From Molanna angustata (lineage: Eukaryota > Arthropoda > Insecta > Trichoptera > Molannidae), in NCBI GenBank assembly GCA_963576475.1, contig OY754982.1:3809201-3873200 (forward strand): a DNA stretch of 64,000 bases, in the 5' to 3' direction. The translations under genes and the position numbers were made by a program. The notes beneath the pieces were generated by a model. That model was not told the origin of the DNA. It saw only the letters and a list, made by a program, of their open reading frames with translations, and did not search any database. This document shows positions 46,655 through 59,495 of this stretch, one piece after another; within the stretch, counting starts at the first letter, position 1; every line of letters begins with the position of its first letter.

Positions 46655-47795
46655 AACGGTTACAAATCTGCTTGAATATTCTGATTACTTGTTTGAGGCC
46701 TTGGATAAGCGGGTGCAGGTGGACTCAATCTACACGGATTTTAAAAAAGCTTTCGACAAGGTTGACCATGACTTGCTGATTAGGAAGTTGAGCTCTTACG
46801 GAATTCATGGTAGTCTGCTGCGTTGGGCTGAGTCTTACGTTAGTAATCGTTTGATGACTGTTGTCATGAATGGCTACAAGTCTAAATGCGTGGCCGTTAC
46901 CTCGGGAGTTCCACAAGGGTCTGTTCTGGGACCCCTTCTTTTTACATTCTTCGTCAATAACATTGGTACATGCTTTAAAAATTCAGAATTTTTGCTGTTT
47001 GCCAACGATCTCAAAATTTATCGGCGAATACGTAATGAGGAGGACTGTATGGGATTGGATGACGATTTGAACAGACTCAGTAAATATTGCGATGATAATA
47101 AGCTTCAACTTAATCTAAAGAAATGTAATTCCATTACATTTACAAAAAATAAAAATGTAATAAATTACATATATAAGATTGACGGAGTGGCTTTGGAACC
47201 GTTGCATAGTATTAGGGATCTAGGGGTTATTTTTGATTCAAAATTGCACTTTGACGAACATATACGGGAGGTTCTGATTAGTTGCAACAGGATTTTGGGC
47301 TTTATTCTAAGATCAACGAAAGAATTCAGTAATGTAAATTCCATATTGCTGCTGTACAAAATTCACTCGAAATTAGAATATTGCTCTGCTGTTTGGAACC
47401 CCCTATATAGTAAGTACATTAACTAGATTGAGAAGCTGCAAAGAATTTTTTTCCGTATTGGTCAGCGTAGATTTCGTAACATCAGCGTAATGAATTTGCC
47501 AAGTCTGACACATAGACGCGAGCTACTCGACGCATTGACGCTGCGCAAGATCTGTAACTCTGATTTTGATGCACCTGCTCTTTTGGCTAGGGTAAACTTC
47601 TGTATACCATCGTTGACTCGAATTCGCAATTACAGACAGTTCTATATGAATACTCCGACCAGTAATGCTGGTGTTAGAAGTCCCTTATACAGAGTCACTC
47701 ACAATTTTAATAGTAAGTTTGGGAGTGTGGATGTCTTTGCCTCTTCCCTGCATGCGTTTAGGAGATCCATAAATCAAATACTTACTGATTGCTAA
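46655..47795 (+). pseudogene. Jockey-like ORF2, RT core and C-terminal region
   Basis: RT continues: SIYTDFKKAFDKVDHDLLI, SGVPQGSVLGPLLFTFFVNN, then FANDLKIY at the catalytic box. There the usual F/YADD has become FAND, replacing the first of the two catalytic Asp. A TAG at 47424-47426 interrupts, then the same frame continues with IEKLQRIFFRIGQRR to LTDC and TAA at 47793-47795. With the earlier stop and the 374-bp insertion, it cannot be active. Confidence 0.8.
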
Positions 47796-48299
47796 CCTGC
47801 ACTATCCTTAATACACCAAATCCTTTCCTTTTCCTTTCCCCGTGGTACTTACGATTTTTGTATTTTATGTTAGCTTTTAAGTTTTTAAATATTTTATTTT
47901 CTTGCATTTTGTTAATTATCTATGTTAGTTTTTAAGTTATAAAATTGTTTATTTTTCTGCTAAAATTGTATTCACCACTAATTGGGCAATTTTTGGAGAA
48001 ATGAAGACAGTGTTCGTATCATTGTGATATACATGTACTCTTTGCCTGTTGGTGAGTCTTTGGGATGAATAAATAAATAAGCGCGACATAACGGAGTCCG
48101 AATGACTCATTCGAGGTCGTCGGCATTCAAATACTAGTTAGTGTGTAGCAGGAACGGAACAGAGCAGTTACATGGAAGGAAGGGGGGGAAGGAACAAGAC
48201 AGGTGATTCATATTTACGCTACCGAACAATAATACCAAACAACATTCCCGCAAACCTGTCGCAAACTATCCCTCATTGTGGAATAATAATGTGGGGTGA

Positions 48300-49929
<1,630 letters not shown>

Positions 49930-49955
49930 AAATCTAAGGTTTTCGCGAGTACAAA

Positions 49956-50629
<674 letters not shown>

Positions 50630-50730
50630 AAATACATACAAAAACTGTGTGAAAAGAATTTACCTTCAGAGAGGCATTATTATATTGGGATTGTACTAAC
50701 CCTTCAAAGGACCCGAATAATATTAATTGA

Positions 50731-50930
50731 ATGGAAGTGAAAACATTAACATGGTTTGGCCACATGGGGACAATGATTAAAGAACGCCTGATGAAGAAAA
50801 TATACAATTCGGATTGAAGTGAAATGAGGTCAGGGCCGCCTAAGAAAGGGATGGCACGACCATGTAAACGGTATTTTGAAAGACGAAAATGTTAGAACCG
50901 TAAACAACAGATGAAGGCGTCTGCCCTGAT
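50731..50930 (+). pseudogene. LINE fragment, same family as 23283-24260
   Basis: ATGGTTTGGCCACATGGGGA, AAGAACGCCTGATGAAGAAA and the following block align with 23955-24110. The translated traces ([23 protein letters not shown]) are broken by stops. A short internal piece of the LINE without 5' or 3' ends. Confidence 0.65.
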
Positions 50931-51079
50931 CTTCCATAGGTAAGAATTGAAGGGGACACCGAGCTTTTACCCAGGATCTTAGGATGGGGGTGCGGCCACC
51001 TCAAAATATACCGGCTTAACCCCTATGGCCGCAACCTAGCTCCAAGACCTCAATTGAGAAGTCCATAATTGATTTTTTT

Positions 51080-51225
51080 TAAAGAATGAATATGTCACTG
51101 TATATATTACATATACATCCTCATTAATTTCCTAAATTAAGCATAAATGCTTGTGCTATAGCTGAACGATCTCGCAACTACTGGATTACTAACACAATAC
51201 GATAACCGATCGACCACCACCCATC
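51080..51225 (-). mobile_element. SINE family 3, minus-strand copy
   Basis: Plus-strand view: AAATTAAGCATAAATGCTTG, TGCTATAGCTGAACGATCTC, CTACTGGATTACTAACACAA, CGACCACCACCCATCTTA. It matches 21243-21390 along its length, with a decayed box B. Confidence 0.6.
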
Positions 51226-52004
51226 TTAATTATTATGTAATTCATTTTATTATGAACTGTTTTGAAATTTACAATTAAATTATTTAAATACACATAAAGA
51301 GCCCTTGAGGTAGTTTTACAAAAAAAGGCGCTACAATAAAGACCATTTTTAACAAGACAATTCAAGCATTAACAACTTGGCATATTTTAAAGATTTTTTA
51401 CGTTACAAATCAAGCCTTTAACGGTATTAAAAGATCGTGACTACAACGAGAATCGAACCAGAGACTTGAGACTCGATAGACAAATATAATTTATCGCTGT
51501 CGCTTTATATCTCAAAAACATTTCCAGAATTCAAAAAAAAATGTGAGTTTTCATAGTTTAAGATTATATAGTAAACTTGCCAGAGAAAAATAAAAGAGAC
51601 AAATAATATTTACCTCATCTAAAGTTGCAGCACATAATAATGGAATTTTAAAAATATCTGAAGAATCGTCATTAATTCAGACGGAAGACGTCGACGAAAG
51701 AAAGCGGCTAGGAGGCGAAATTAATGAAAAGAAACTTTCTTAATAGTCTGAGCTCAATTGTCCAAAACAGGAACACTTGGAGTCTTTTCTTCTGGCAACC
51801 GTACCGCCGAGAATTCAAAATGGTAAATAATAATAATAATAATTGAGAAAACTCTCCTCCTCGACGTTCAATCTTTCGTAGAGACTTCTTCAAATAATGC
51901 AACATCTCCACCGACAATTGAGAAAAAGTTGGAAAATTAATATACCATTCAGCCCAACGGCATTTCCAACTATTTTTATTCCTCGTTCAACCAAAAGAAT
52001 ATAG
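51226..52004. other. Intergenic DNA, nothing firm
   Basis: Near 51430 GAGAATCGAACCAGAGACTT holds a box B-like sequence on the minus strand, possibly a SINE relic. No supported gene. Confidence 0.35.
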
Positions 52005-52465
52005 TGGAGAGTAATGAATTCGCAATTTGGTATGCTATTTTTTTATTGCAGATTATCAACTAGTATCATACTGAGATTGTATTCTAAAAGTTTCATCACA
52101 ATGTATCTGTGTGTGTACTATGTGCTATGTTTGTACGGCGCGCGGCGTGTTAATTCTACTTTATCAATTATAGACTTCGTTCGATTCGTTTCAAATTTTG
52201 CAAATTTGTATATCCAACCCATTAAGTTTTGTAGGATATCTGAACAGCGCTTCTCCATGTTTTTAACTGTCAAATATTTCAAAGTGACCCCAAGCTCAGG
52301 AAATTTGATCTTTTTATTTGCATGTCGATATAAAAGCACATCACTTTCATAAAATGGCATTTAAGAATCATCGAGTTTTCATTATAAAACATTTAAATCA
52401 AAAATAATTTAACAAACTCATTTCACGATAATGCAAAACCTTTTCCATTCAAAATATGAATATCT
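52005..52465 (+). repeat. Interspersed repeat family X, copy 4
   Basis: TATCAACTAGTATCATACTG, CCCCAAGCTCAGGAAATTTG and the CTCATTTCACGATAATGCA block, in the same order as 870-1365. The (GT)n tract is nearly gone (TCTGTGTGTGTACTATG). It abuts Helentron-like copy G. Confidence 0.6.
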
Positions 52466-52472
52466 TGTGGAG

Positions 52473-52979
52473 TAAAAACACCAACATAGAGGCTTCACAG
52501 CATATATGTTCTATATACGAATTTACTCAGAATTCGGAGTAGAACATTTAGTGTGTCTGTGTGTGTCCCCCTTATAACTTTTGATCCGCTCAATTTACAG
52601 GCTCCAAAATTACAGAATGATTTTTTTTAACAATTTGTCTAAAAATTGAATTCAGTGACGACATCGCTTCATACAATTTGTTTGGCAGTCGCCTATACAC
52701 AATATGTTAGAAGACTTAATAGTTTGATACTTAATCTACAAACATACATACATACATACCATCATGCTGTTTTCATATTCCAGGTAGGAAAAGAGGACTG
52801 ACCTTCATACTGTCCTATCTTGAAATACATACCTGCATGTTTTGTATAGAAAACTAAATATCTTAAAATATTCAATAATTTGGATTTATGGGTTTATAGT
52901 TTGATACTTATTCTTCAATGTATATTATATATTTACTATCGCTATCGACAGTTGGATCTCATGTGTTACATGCACCTAG
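52473..52979 (+). mobile_element. Helitron/Helentron-like element, copy G (5'-truncated, internal deletion)
   Basis: Begins within the family at CACCAACATAGAGGCTTCAC, jumps over part of the interior near 52620, and ends with the normal 3' end: ATCGACAGTTGGA, hairpin CATGTGTTACATG, CACCTAG at 52973-52979 and T. Lies 360 bp beyond the ATPase stop codon. Confidence 0.65.
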
Positions 52980-53269
52980 TAAATATTTGTATGAACCTAT
53001 AATATAAAGAAAAATGCCGAAAGACCCCAACTAGATTATTTAATTTTCTAAAAAAATGTACTCGTGATAGCAGTATCTATTTTGAAAAATGATTGTAAAT
53101 CTTTTGGTTTTTCTCATTCTTAAAAAAATGCGTTTTGATAAAAAAAAATACTAACATATAAAAATTGTACCTTTATTTTAAGTGAGAATAAAGTCAATGC
53201 TTGACCAAATTGTCAATGTTTTCAAATAATAATAAATAAATGAAAATAAATAAAAAAAATCACATTCAA

Positions 53270-53275
53270 TTTATT
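53270..53275 (-). promoter_or_regulatory. Candidate poly(A) signal of the ATPase gene
   Basis: AATAAA on the minus strand 67 nt after the ATPase stop codon. A second AATAAA is at 53173-53178. No genomic poly(A) tract follows the gene closely, so no direct retrocopy tail is visible. Confidence 0.45.
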
Positions 53276-53341
53276 TGAAAACAGTGAGAAGATTTTAAAG
53301 AAATCAAATAATGTTATTCTACGAATAAACAAATTAATCGT

Positions 53342-56300
53342 CTACCAATACAGTTCTTTTTCTACCCACCCTCCTGGATGCTTTCTAATAAAATATTTTC
53401 TCAGTTCATCTACGAACATTAAGAGAAAAGCAAAGGGTACTGGTGGCAACCAAAGTAAGAATGGAATCGGTTCAGTGTAAAAATATTTGTTGAATAACGG
53501 AATATACAATATAACCAGCGAAATTCCTATTTCAAAAAGTATACCACAATTCAACACGTGATTCGTCATTCCTTGTTGAAGCAAAGATAGCCTCCTCGTC
53601 TTGCAAATCGTAACATCGGCAATCTGAACAACCACGATAGCGGCATAATACGTTGACTGTGCAAGGGTCTCCAAAGTTTTCCTCTCCTCGAACGTCCATT
53701 CCTGTCCGTATGAATCTGGAAAGTCACTAACTGCCATAGAGTTCCAGAGCTGTCTAGAAAAAAGAATGTCGCGTGGAAAAAATCCGAAGCTCGCCATAGT
53801 CACAAAATACGTTGTCATGGCAGCGATGAACTGAATCATACCGATTTGAAAATAGGACAAGTTGATGAGATTCCACGTAACCAAATGGTCGATATTTAAA
53901 TTTCTAGGTGGCTTACTCATGGTATCTGCTTCGGCTTTCTCGTAAGCCAAACTAATAGCTGGCCACAAATCGGTCAAAACGTTTATGGCTATTATAAGTA
54001 GTGCGTGTAAAGGCAATGGAACTCCAATAGTTGCGTACATTATGAAAGGAAGCATCTCTGTAAGATTTGAAGTCAATGTGAATGAGATAGATTTTTTCAA
54101 ATTATCAAATATCAATCTTCCTTCTTCCACACCTAGAATGATTGAAGAGAAGTCATCGTCTAGTAAAATCATATCAGCTGCCTGTTTAGAGACATCTGTT
54201 CCAGTAATGCCCATAGCTATTCCAATATCAGCTCGTTTGAGTGCCGGTGAATCGTTCACTCCATCACCAGTTACAGCCACAACATGACCCAATCTCTGAC
54301 ATGACTCCACTATCAACAGTTTTTGCTGCGGACTTGTCCTTGCAAAAGTTATTTCATCTACATGATCAATAATATGATCTAAAGAATTCGTGGTAATTGA
54401 CCTTAACACTTCACCAGTTATTACAACAGCTTTGTAGTTTGAAATGTCAACATTTTTTGAAAATTCCTTTGGGTCAACGTCTAATTTAAAAGCTTCGTCA
54501 TACGGGGTTTCGTTTTTTTCTGATATAATACCGACCTTTCTAGAAATTGCTAGCGCAGTAATCGGATGATCTCCCGTAACCATGATTACTTTTATTCCAG
54601 CTGACCTGCATTTTGATATTGCCAATGGAACAGATTTTCTCGGAGGATCAATCAATGATATGAAACCAAGGAATCTAAAGCCAGTCATAGGGAAATTTGG
54701 ATTTTCTGTATCAAATTTAAAACCAAGAGGATACTTTCCTTGTGGTAGTAAAAGATCACAAAAACCTAAAACTCTTTCTCCCATATGCCCCAACTCGATT
54801 ATCTGCTTTTTAAGGTTTCTTTTCGTTTCGGGATTAAGTTCAACATCATTACCCGTAATTCTTATAGTTTGGCATACATCCATAATGATCTCTGGAGCTC
54901 CTTTCATTACAATTATATATTGTTCTCTCCCTTCCAAAACATGAACAGATAATTGAAATTTTGTTGCAGAATTAAATAGAATCTCACACACTTTGGGGTT
55001 ATGTTTACGCACATATGAAGCAGTATGTTTTTCTTCCATATACCGAAGAACCGCTTTTTCTGAAGCATCGCCTTTAATTTCTCTTTCGTGTATTGGAGCT
55101 GTGCTGTCAATAAATTCTGCACTCAAACATAGACAAGCGCACCGCAAAAACTCTAAATCATCGTGAGGATTGATTTCATCTGTATTGGCATCAAATAATT
55201 TAAAATTACAGGCAATATGTGATACGGACATTCGGTTTTCGGTGAGTGTGCCTGTTTTATCAGAGCAAATGCAAGAAATTGCACCCAAAGTCTCAACAGC
55301 TTGAAGTTTTTTGACAAGGCAGTTTTTCTTTTGTAATTTCTTTGCCGTGAGTGTTAAAGAAACTGTTAGTGTCACCAATAATCCTTCTGGAACATTAGCT
55401 ATAATAATCCCCGTCATATAATAAAAACCAGCTACCCAACTTGATTGAATAATTGCTACGAGTATAAAAAATATTGTACCAAGAAAAATTGCAATGACTG
55501 TTAAAATCTTCAAAAAGTTTTTTATTTCCATGGCAATTGGCGTTTCTTCCTTTTCGACTTCCGTCACTAATCCTGCAATTCGACCAATCACTGTATTCTG
55601 TCCTGTAGCCACCACGATTCCTTTAGCCTTTCCGCTTGTTATCGTGCAAGAAAAGAAAGCCAAATTCTTGGTTTCCAATGGGTTTTGGTTCGTGTATTCC
55701 GTAGTACGAGACTGCGGCTCCGCTTCTCCAGTGATTGAAGACATGTCTATTTTAAAAGAAGTCACTTCGATCAAACGCACGTCGGCAGGAACAACCTCTC
55801 CAGAAAACATAACAACAACATCTCCAAGAACTAAGACATCAACTGGAACAATGCTCATTACTCCATCTCGTATCACGTTAGCACTTCTAGGTATGAGGTC
55901 CTTGAATCCCTTCATCACCTGGTAATTTTTTGCCTCTTGGTAAAATGCAAACAACCCTGTGAATACTACAACGCAAGTTATTATAATACCAAGATAGAGG
56001 TTTTCGTTTGATTCGTTGTATGAGTCCGCCAAGTGCTGAATGAAATGTATTATTATAGATAGAATAGCTGCAAACCAGAGCATCGAAGGAAACCATCCAA
56101 ACAAATTATTTACCAAGAGCTTCAGGAGCGTTGTATCCATAGTTTGTAAAAGTTGGTTTGGGCCGTGTACTTCCAACAGTTCCATTGCCCTTTCATCCGA
56201 CAGGCCACGTGTAGCGTCCGTATTGTAATATTGACACAGTTGTTCGACGTTTAGGAAATGAGCAGCAATGTTAGTCTCCGATTTCACAACTCTAATGTGT

Positions 56301-56407
56301 TCCAGTGTACTTCGTCTGGTTTGGCTGCTGAGGAAGGAAGCCGCGCTCAATCTTTTGGAATCCCGAGCTGGGCGGCATCGCGATATATTGGTACATTCGA
56401 ACGGCAT
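53342..56407 (-). CDS. Divergent, intronless Na,K-ATPase alpha-like P-type ATPase, 1021 aa
   Basis: A complete P2C-type cation pump alpha subunit in one exon. In-frame TAA four codons upstream fixes the ATG at 56407. Visible signatures: actuator TGEAEPQSR (226-234; usual TGES), M4 ANVPEGLL (337-344), phosphorylation CSDKTGTLT (Asp383), nucleotide-site KGAPE (502-506), DPPR (587-590), TGDHP (611-615), hinge TGDGVNDSPALK (713-724), M5 SNLTEMLPF (780-788), M6 NVLTDLWPAISLAYE (809-823), M8 ADVTICKTRR (930-939), C-terminus GGWVEKELYW. Length and layout match Na,K-ATPase alpha. The first about 40 residues and many membrane positions differ. The family exports Na+ and imports K+ with a beta subunit at the plasma membrane. 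Here Asn809 replaces the K+/Na+-binding Asp804 and Thr783 replaces Pro778, so transport may be altered. An intact frame with all hydrolysis motifs argues for a functional gene. Absence of introns suggests a retrogene (inference). H,K-ATPase-like activity cannot be excluded. Confidence 0.93.
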   Translation of the reverse strand: MPFECTNISRCRPARDSKRLSAASFLSSQTRRSTLEHIRVVKSETNIAAHFLNVEQLCQYYNTDATRGLSDERAMELLEVHGPNQLLQTMDTTLLKLLVNNLFGWFPSMLWFAAILSIIIHFIQHLADSYNESNENLYLGIIITCVVVFTGLFAFYQEAKNYQVMKGFKDLIPRSANVIRDGVMSIVPVDVLVLGDVVVMFSGEVVPADVRLIEVTSFKIDMSSITGEAEPQSRTTEYTNQNPLETKNLAFFSCTITSGKAKGIVVATGQNTVIGRIAGLVTEVEKEETPIAMEIKNFLKILTVIAIFLGTIFFILVAIIQSSWVAGFYYMTGIIIANVPEGLLVTLTVSLTLTAKKLQKKNCLVKKLQAVETLGAISCICSDKTGTLTENRMSVSHIACNFKLFDANTDEINPHDDLEFLRCACLCLSAEFIDSTAPIHEREIKGDASEKAVLRYMEEKHTASYVRKHNPKVCEILFNSATKFQLSVHVLEGREQYIIVMKGAPEIIMDVCQTIRITGNDVELNPETKRNLKKQIIELGHMGERVLGFCDLLLPQGKYPLGFKFDTENPNFPMTGFRFLGFISLIDPPRKSVPLAISKCRSAGIKVIMVTGDHPITALAISRKVGIISEKNETPYDEAFKLDVDPKEFSKNVDISNYKAVVITGEVLRSITTNSLDHIIDHVDEITFARTSPQQKLLIVESCQRLGHVVAVTGDGVNDSPALKRADIGIAMGITGTDVSKQAADMILLDDDFSSIILGVEEGRLIFDNLKKSISFTLTSNLTEMLPFIMYATIGVPLPLHALLIIAINVLTDLWPAISLAYEKAEADTMSKPPRNLNIDHLVTWNLINLSYFQIGMIQFIAAMTTYFVTMASFGFFPRDILFSRQLWNSMAVSDFPDSYGQEWTFEERKTLETLAQSTYYAAIVVVQIADVTICKTRRLSLLQQGMTNHVLNCGILFEIGISLVILYIPLFNKYFYTEPIPFLLWLPPVPFAFLLMFVDELRKYFIRKHPGGWVEKELYW

Positions 56408-56837
56408 CTTGTTGGTTATTTAAGTCAATACTGGAAAAATAAAAATTGTGTAAATAATAATGAATATGTAATCGAGCAAAGATTTAATTGTAAAAAATAT
56501 GTATTGATAGAATAATATGAAACTTGATGGAATTATTGAAAAAATAAACTTAATTTTAAATAAGAAAGATTTTTAATTGAAATAACAAAATAGGTTAAAT
56601 AAAATAATGTTAAAAATATAATATTTTTAATAAAGAATAAATAGTAAGTAGCGACGAGTATTTTGCAACAAACAGATTTATGGCGTTCAAATCTCAGTTC
56701 ATTAACAATTTATTATAGACAAGGAATATAAAATTATATTTTTATGTAACACAAATTTTACTTTTTTAATTTGGAAAATATAATTTAAACATAACGTTTC
56801 AAAATATGCCTTTATTAAAATAAGTAATAAAAAATAG

Positions 56838-58448
56838 GGTAATTATTTACAAGTGGAATAAGTCTTCAATTTTGCTGATTTTTTTTCTATAGATAGATAA
56901 TAATATACACATTACGGGAAAAATAGAAATTTTCCCGGGAAACGCCTAGAAAAATAAAAAAAAATACAATTACATTACGAAAAATGTATGAAGAAATTCA
57001 CATGAATGTTCGATTTCACGATATCTATCGCCGAGTTTGCGAGTTACAATTTTCTCACGTAGACACCATATTATAAAGAGTAATTTTATTACGCGACAGG
57101 AAACTTTGATAAATCATAATTTTCACACATAAACACGCATAATATCAATATACATTCGATTTTAACGATACAAAACAGAAAAATCATTACTAATTTTTTA
57201 TTTTTAACGTTTATTAAATTCGATCAATGCAAATAGTTGCTTTTTTGACATCTATGGGTGAATATTCAAACTAATTGTTAGTATAGAAACACGCCGCGAA
57301 AATCTGAACTAAACGAAAATTCTATGAAATATCGAAAATTGATAAAGTTTACAAAAATACGAGGTTATAAAATATTTAAATACTACTTACATGTCAGGTC
57401 TTGAATTTTTTAACACTGACTTAAAACGAGAATATCAAAATCATTTTAGGTCATAAAAACAATGTCAAATATTAAATAATAGGTTGGTAAGGTTTGTAGT
57501 TATTATTGCGACTCGCGTGAGCGAGTTGCATTATACATTGAGAGACAGTATATAATGCAACTCGCTCACGCGAGTCACAATAATAACTACATACAAACCT
57601 AACCTAACCAATTTTTACAAAAAGTTTGCTTAGAATAGGTTGGTTAGGTTTGTTTTAATCAACCTATTATTATAATTTTGACAATGTATTCGCATTTGTT
57701 TATAATTAACAAATAAATTATATTTAGTAACAAATTTATGTAGTTGTTTGGTACCTACCAGCTTTATTATTTTTTTAATGTGATATTTTTTCGCGAATAT
57801 AAATAAATAAATAAACATTTATTGAGAGACAAAAAAGGAGTTTGCACACAAAAACACAGACATATAAAAATAAATATACAGAAAAAAAACCTTTCTGACT
57901 CATAAGGACCATGCTCAGCTATATTGCAGGAAGGCAAGCCCCGCAGCAGCTGATTTTCAGCTGATATAGTCGGTCATCTATGTTGTATGCATTTATCTGT
58001 GGTTTACTATTCAGTTTCGTTTCATGTCGCGGTTGTCATAGTATTGGCTCGCGTATTTGATCGCATTTAATAAACGTTAAAAATAAGATATTAGTGATGA
58101 TTTTTCTGTTTTGTATCGTTAAAATCGAATGTATATTGATATTATGCGTGTTTATGTGTGAAAATTGTGATTTAATAAAGTTTCCTGTCGCGTAATAAAA
58201 TTACTCTTTATAATATGGTGTCTACGTGAGAAAATTGTAACTCGCAAACTCGGCGATAGATATCGTGAAATCGAACATTCATGTGAATTTCTTCATACAT
58301 TTTTCATAATGTAATTTTATTTTTTTTTTTAATTTTTCCAGGCGTTTCCTGGTAAAATTACTATTTTTCCCGTAAACTGTGTATTATTATCTATCTATAG
58401 AAAAAAATCAGCAAAATTGAATACTTATACCACTTGTAAATAATTACC
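56838..58448. mobile_element. 1.6-kb element with about 390-bp terminal inverted repeats
   Basis: 56838-57229 and 58056-58448 are inverted copies with scattered differences: GGTAATTATTTACAAGTGG at the left end, CCACTTGTAAATAATTACC at the right. The inner limits are near TTTAACGTTTATTAAAT. The 826-bp interior has no ORF but contains a second 40-bp palindrome. The left end lies 431 bp upstream of the ATPase start codon. No target duplication could be assigned. Probably a foldback or long-TIR DNA element. Confidence 0.75.
57496..57590. repeat. 40-bp-arm palindrome inside the long-TIR element
   Basis: Arms 57496-57535 (GTAGTTATTATTGCGACTCG then CGTGAGCGAGTTGCATTATA) and 57551-57590 are inverted copies around a 15-bp loop, with one mismatch noted. 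Flanked by AACCTAACC-type direct/inverted repeats at 57481 and 57596-57650. Confidence 0.7.
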
Positions 58449-58926
58449 AAGAATAGTTTTAATATTTATTATACAGTCAATTTTTAATTTTAAGCTTCGA
58501 TAAATAATAGTAACATATTTATATAGAAATATATTTAAAAATATTATTATTTTATATTATCTTACCTTGATGTATCAATAAGCGCTATTCTATTGTAATT
58601 AAATTTGACATAAATAGATTTTTATGTATCATTATTTAAAATTCCAATAATCATAAATCGCTTAGATTTTATGTTGACAAATAATATTTTGTAAATATCA
58701 ATTTTGTATTTGACAAGTAACTATTTTGTTTTATTTATTTAGAATGAATAAGTATTTTAAATCTGAATAATAACACCAATATTTTGAATTAGTAGGTACT
58801 ATGTTTCAAGTCAACCGTTAAAAAAATTTTTTTTTGAAAAAAAATATTTATTTCAATTTGGTTACTTGGATAAAGGAAAAATAAAAAGCATTTATTTTTT
58901 TTTATGTTCATTTATGAATTAATTAT
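58449..58926. other. Intergenic AT-rich DNA, nothing recognised
   Basis: Very A/T-rich sequence between the long-TIR element and the (TTTA)n array. No supported feature. Confidence 0.4.
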
Positions 58927-58947
58927 TTTATTTACTTATTTATTCAT

Positions 58948-58998
<51 letters not shown>

Positions 58999-59007
58999 TT
59001 TGTTAAT

Positions 59008-59038
<31 letters not shown>

Positions 59039-59071
59039 TTTTTTATTTATTTATTTATTTATTTGTATATA

Positions 59072-59102
<31 letters not shown>

Positions 59103-59126
59103 ATTTATTTTTTTTTTTATTTATTT

Positions 59127-59158
<32 letters not shown>

Positions 59159-59342
59159 TATTATTTATTTATTTTTTATTTATTTTTTTATTTATTTATT
59201 TATTTATCTATTTATCTATATATTGATTTATTTATTTATTTATCTATTTATTTATTTATTTGTTTGTATGTATTTAATTTATTTATTAATTTATTTGTTT
59301 ATTTATTTATTTATTTATTTTTATTTTTTATTTTTTTAGTGT

Positions 59343-59387
<45 letters not shown>

Positions 59388-59414
59388 TTTTTTATTTTTT
59401 TATTTTTTTATTGT

Positions 59415-59495
<81 letters not shown>

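Larger units (their letters stand above)
44990..48079 (+). mobile_element. Jockey-like LINE, decayed, (AAAT)n end
   Basis: Coding begins in the endonuclease domain with LLGDFNVPSIEW (45021) and runs through endonuclease, reverse transcriptase and C-terminal region to a TAA at 47793. A 3' UTR follows, ending GATGAATAAATAAATAA at 48079. The 5' limit is uncertain; sequence from about 44640 may belong. The order of domains and the motifs (GVPQGSVLGPLLF, SIRDLGVIFDS, KLEYCSAVWNP) place it in the Jockey/CR1 group. Confidence 0.75.

Noticed and set aside
53985..55925. Plus-strand open frames within the ATPase gene
   Set aside because: They are antisense shadows of the conserved minus-strand coding sequence.
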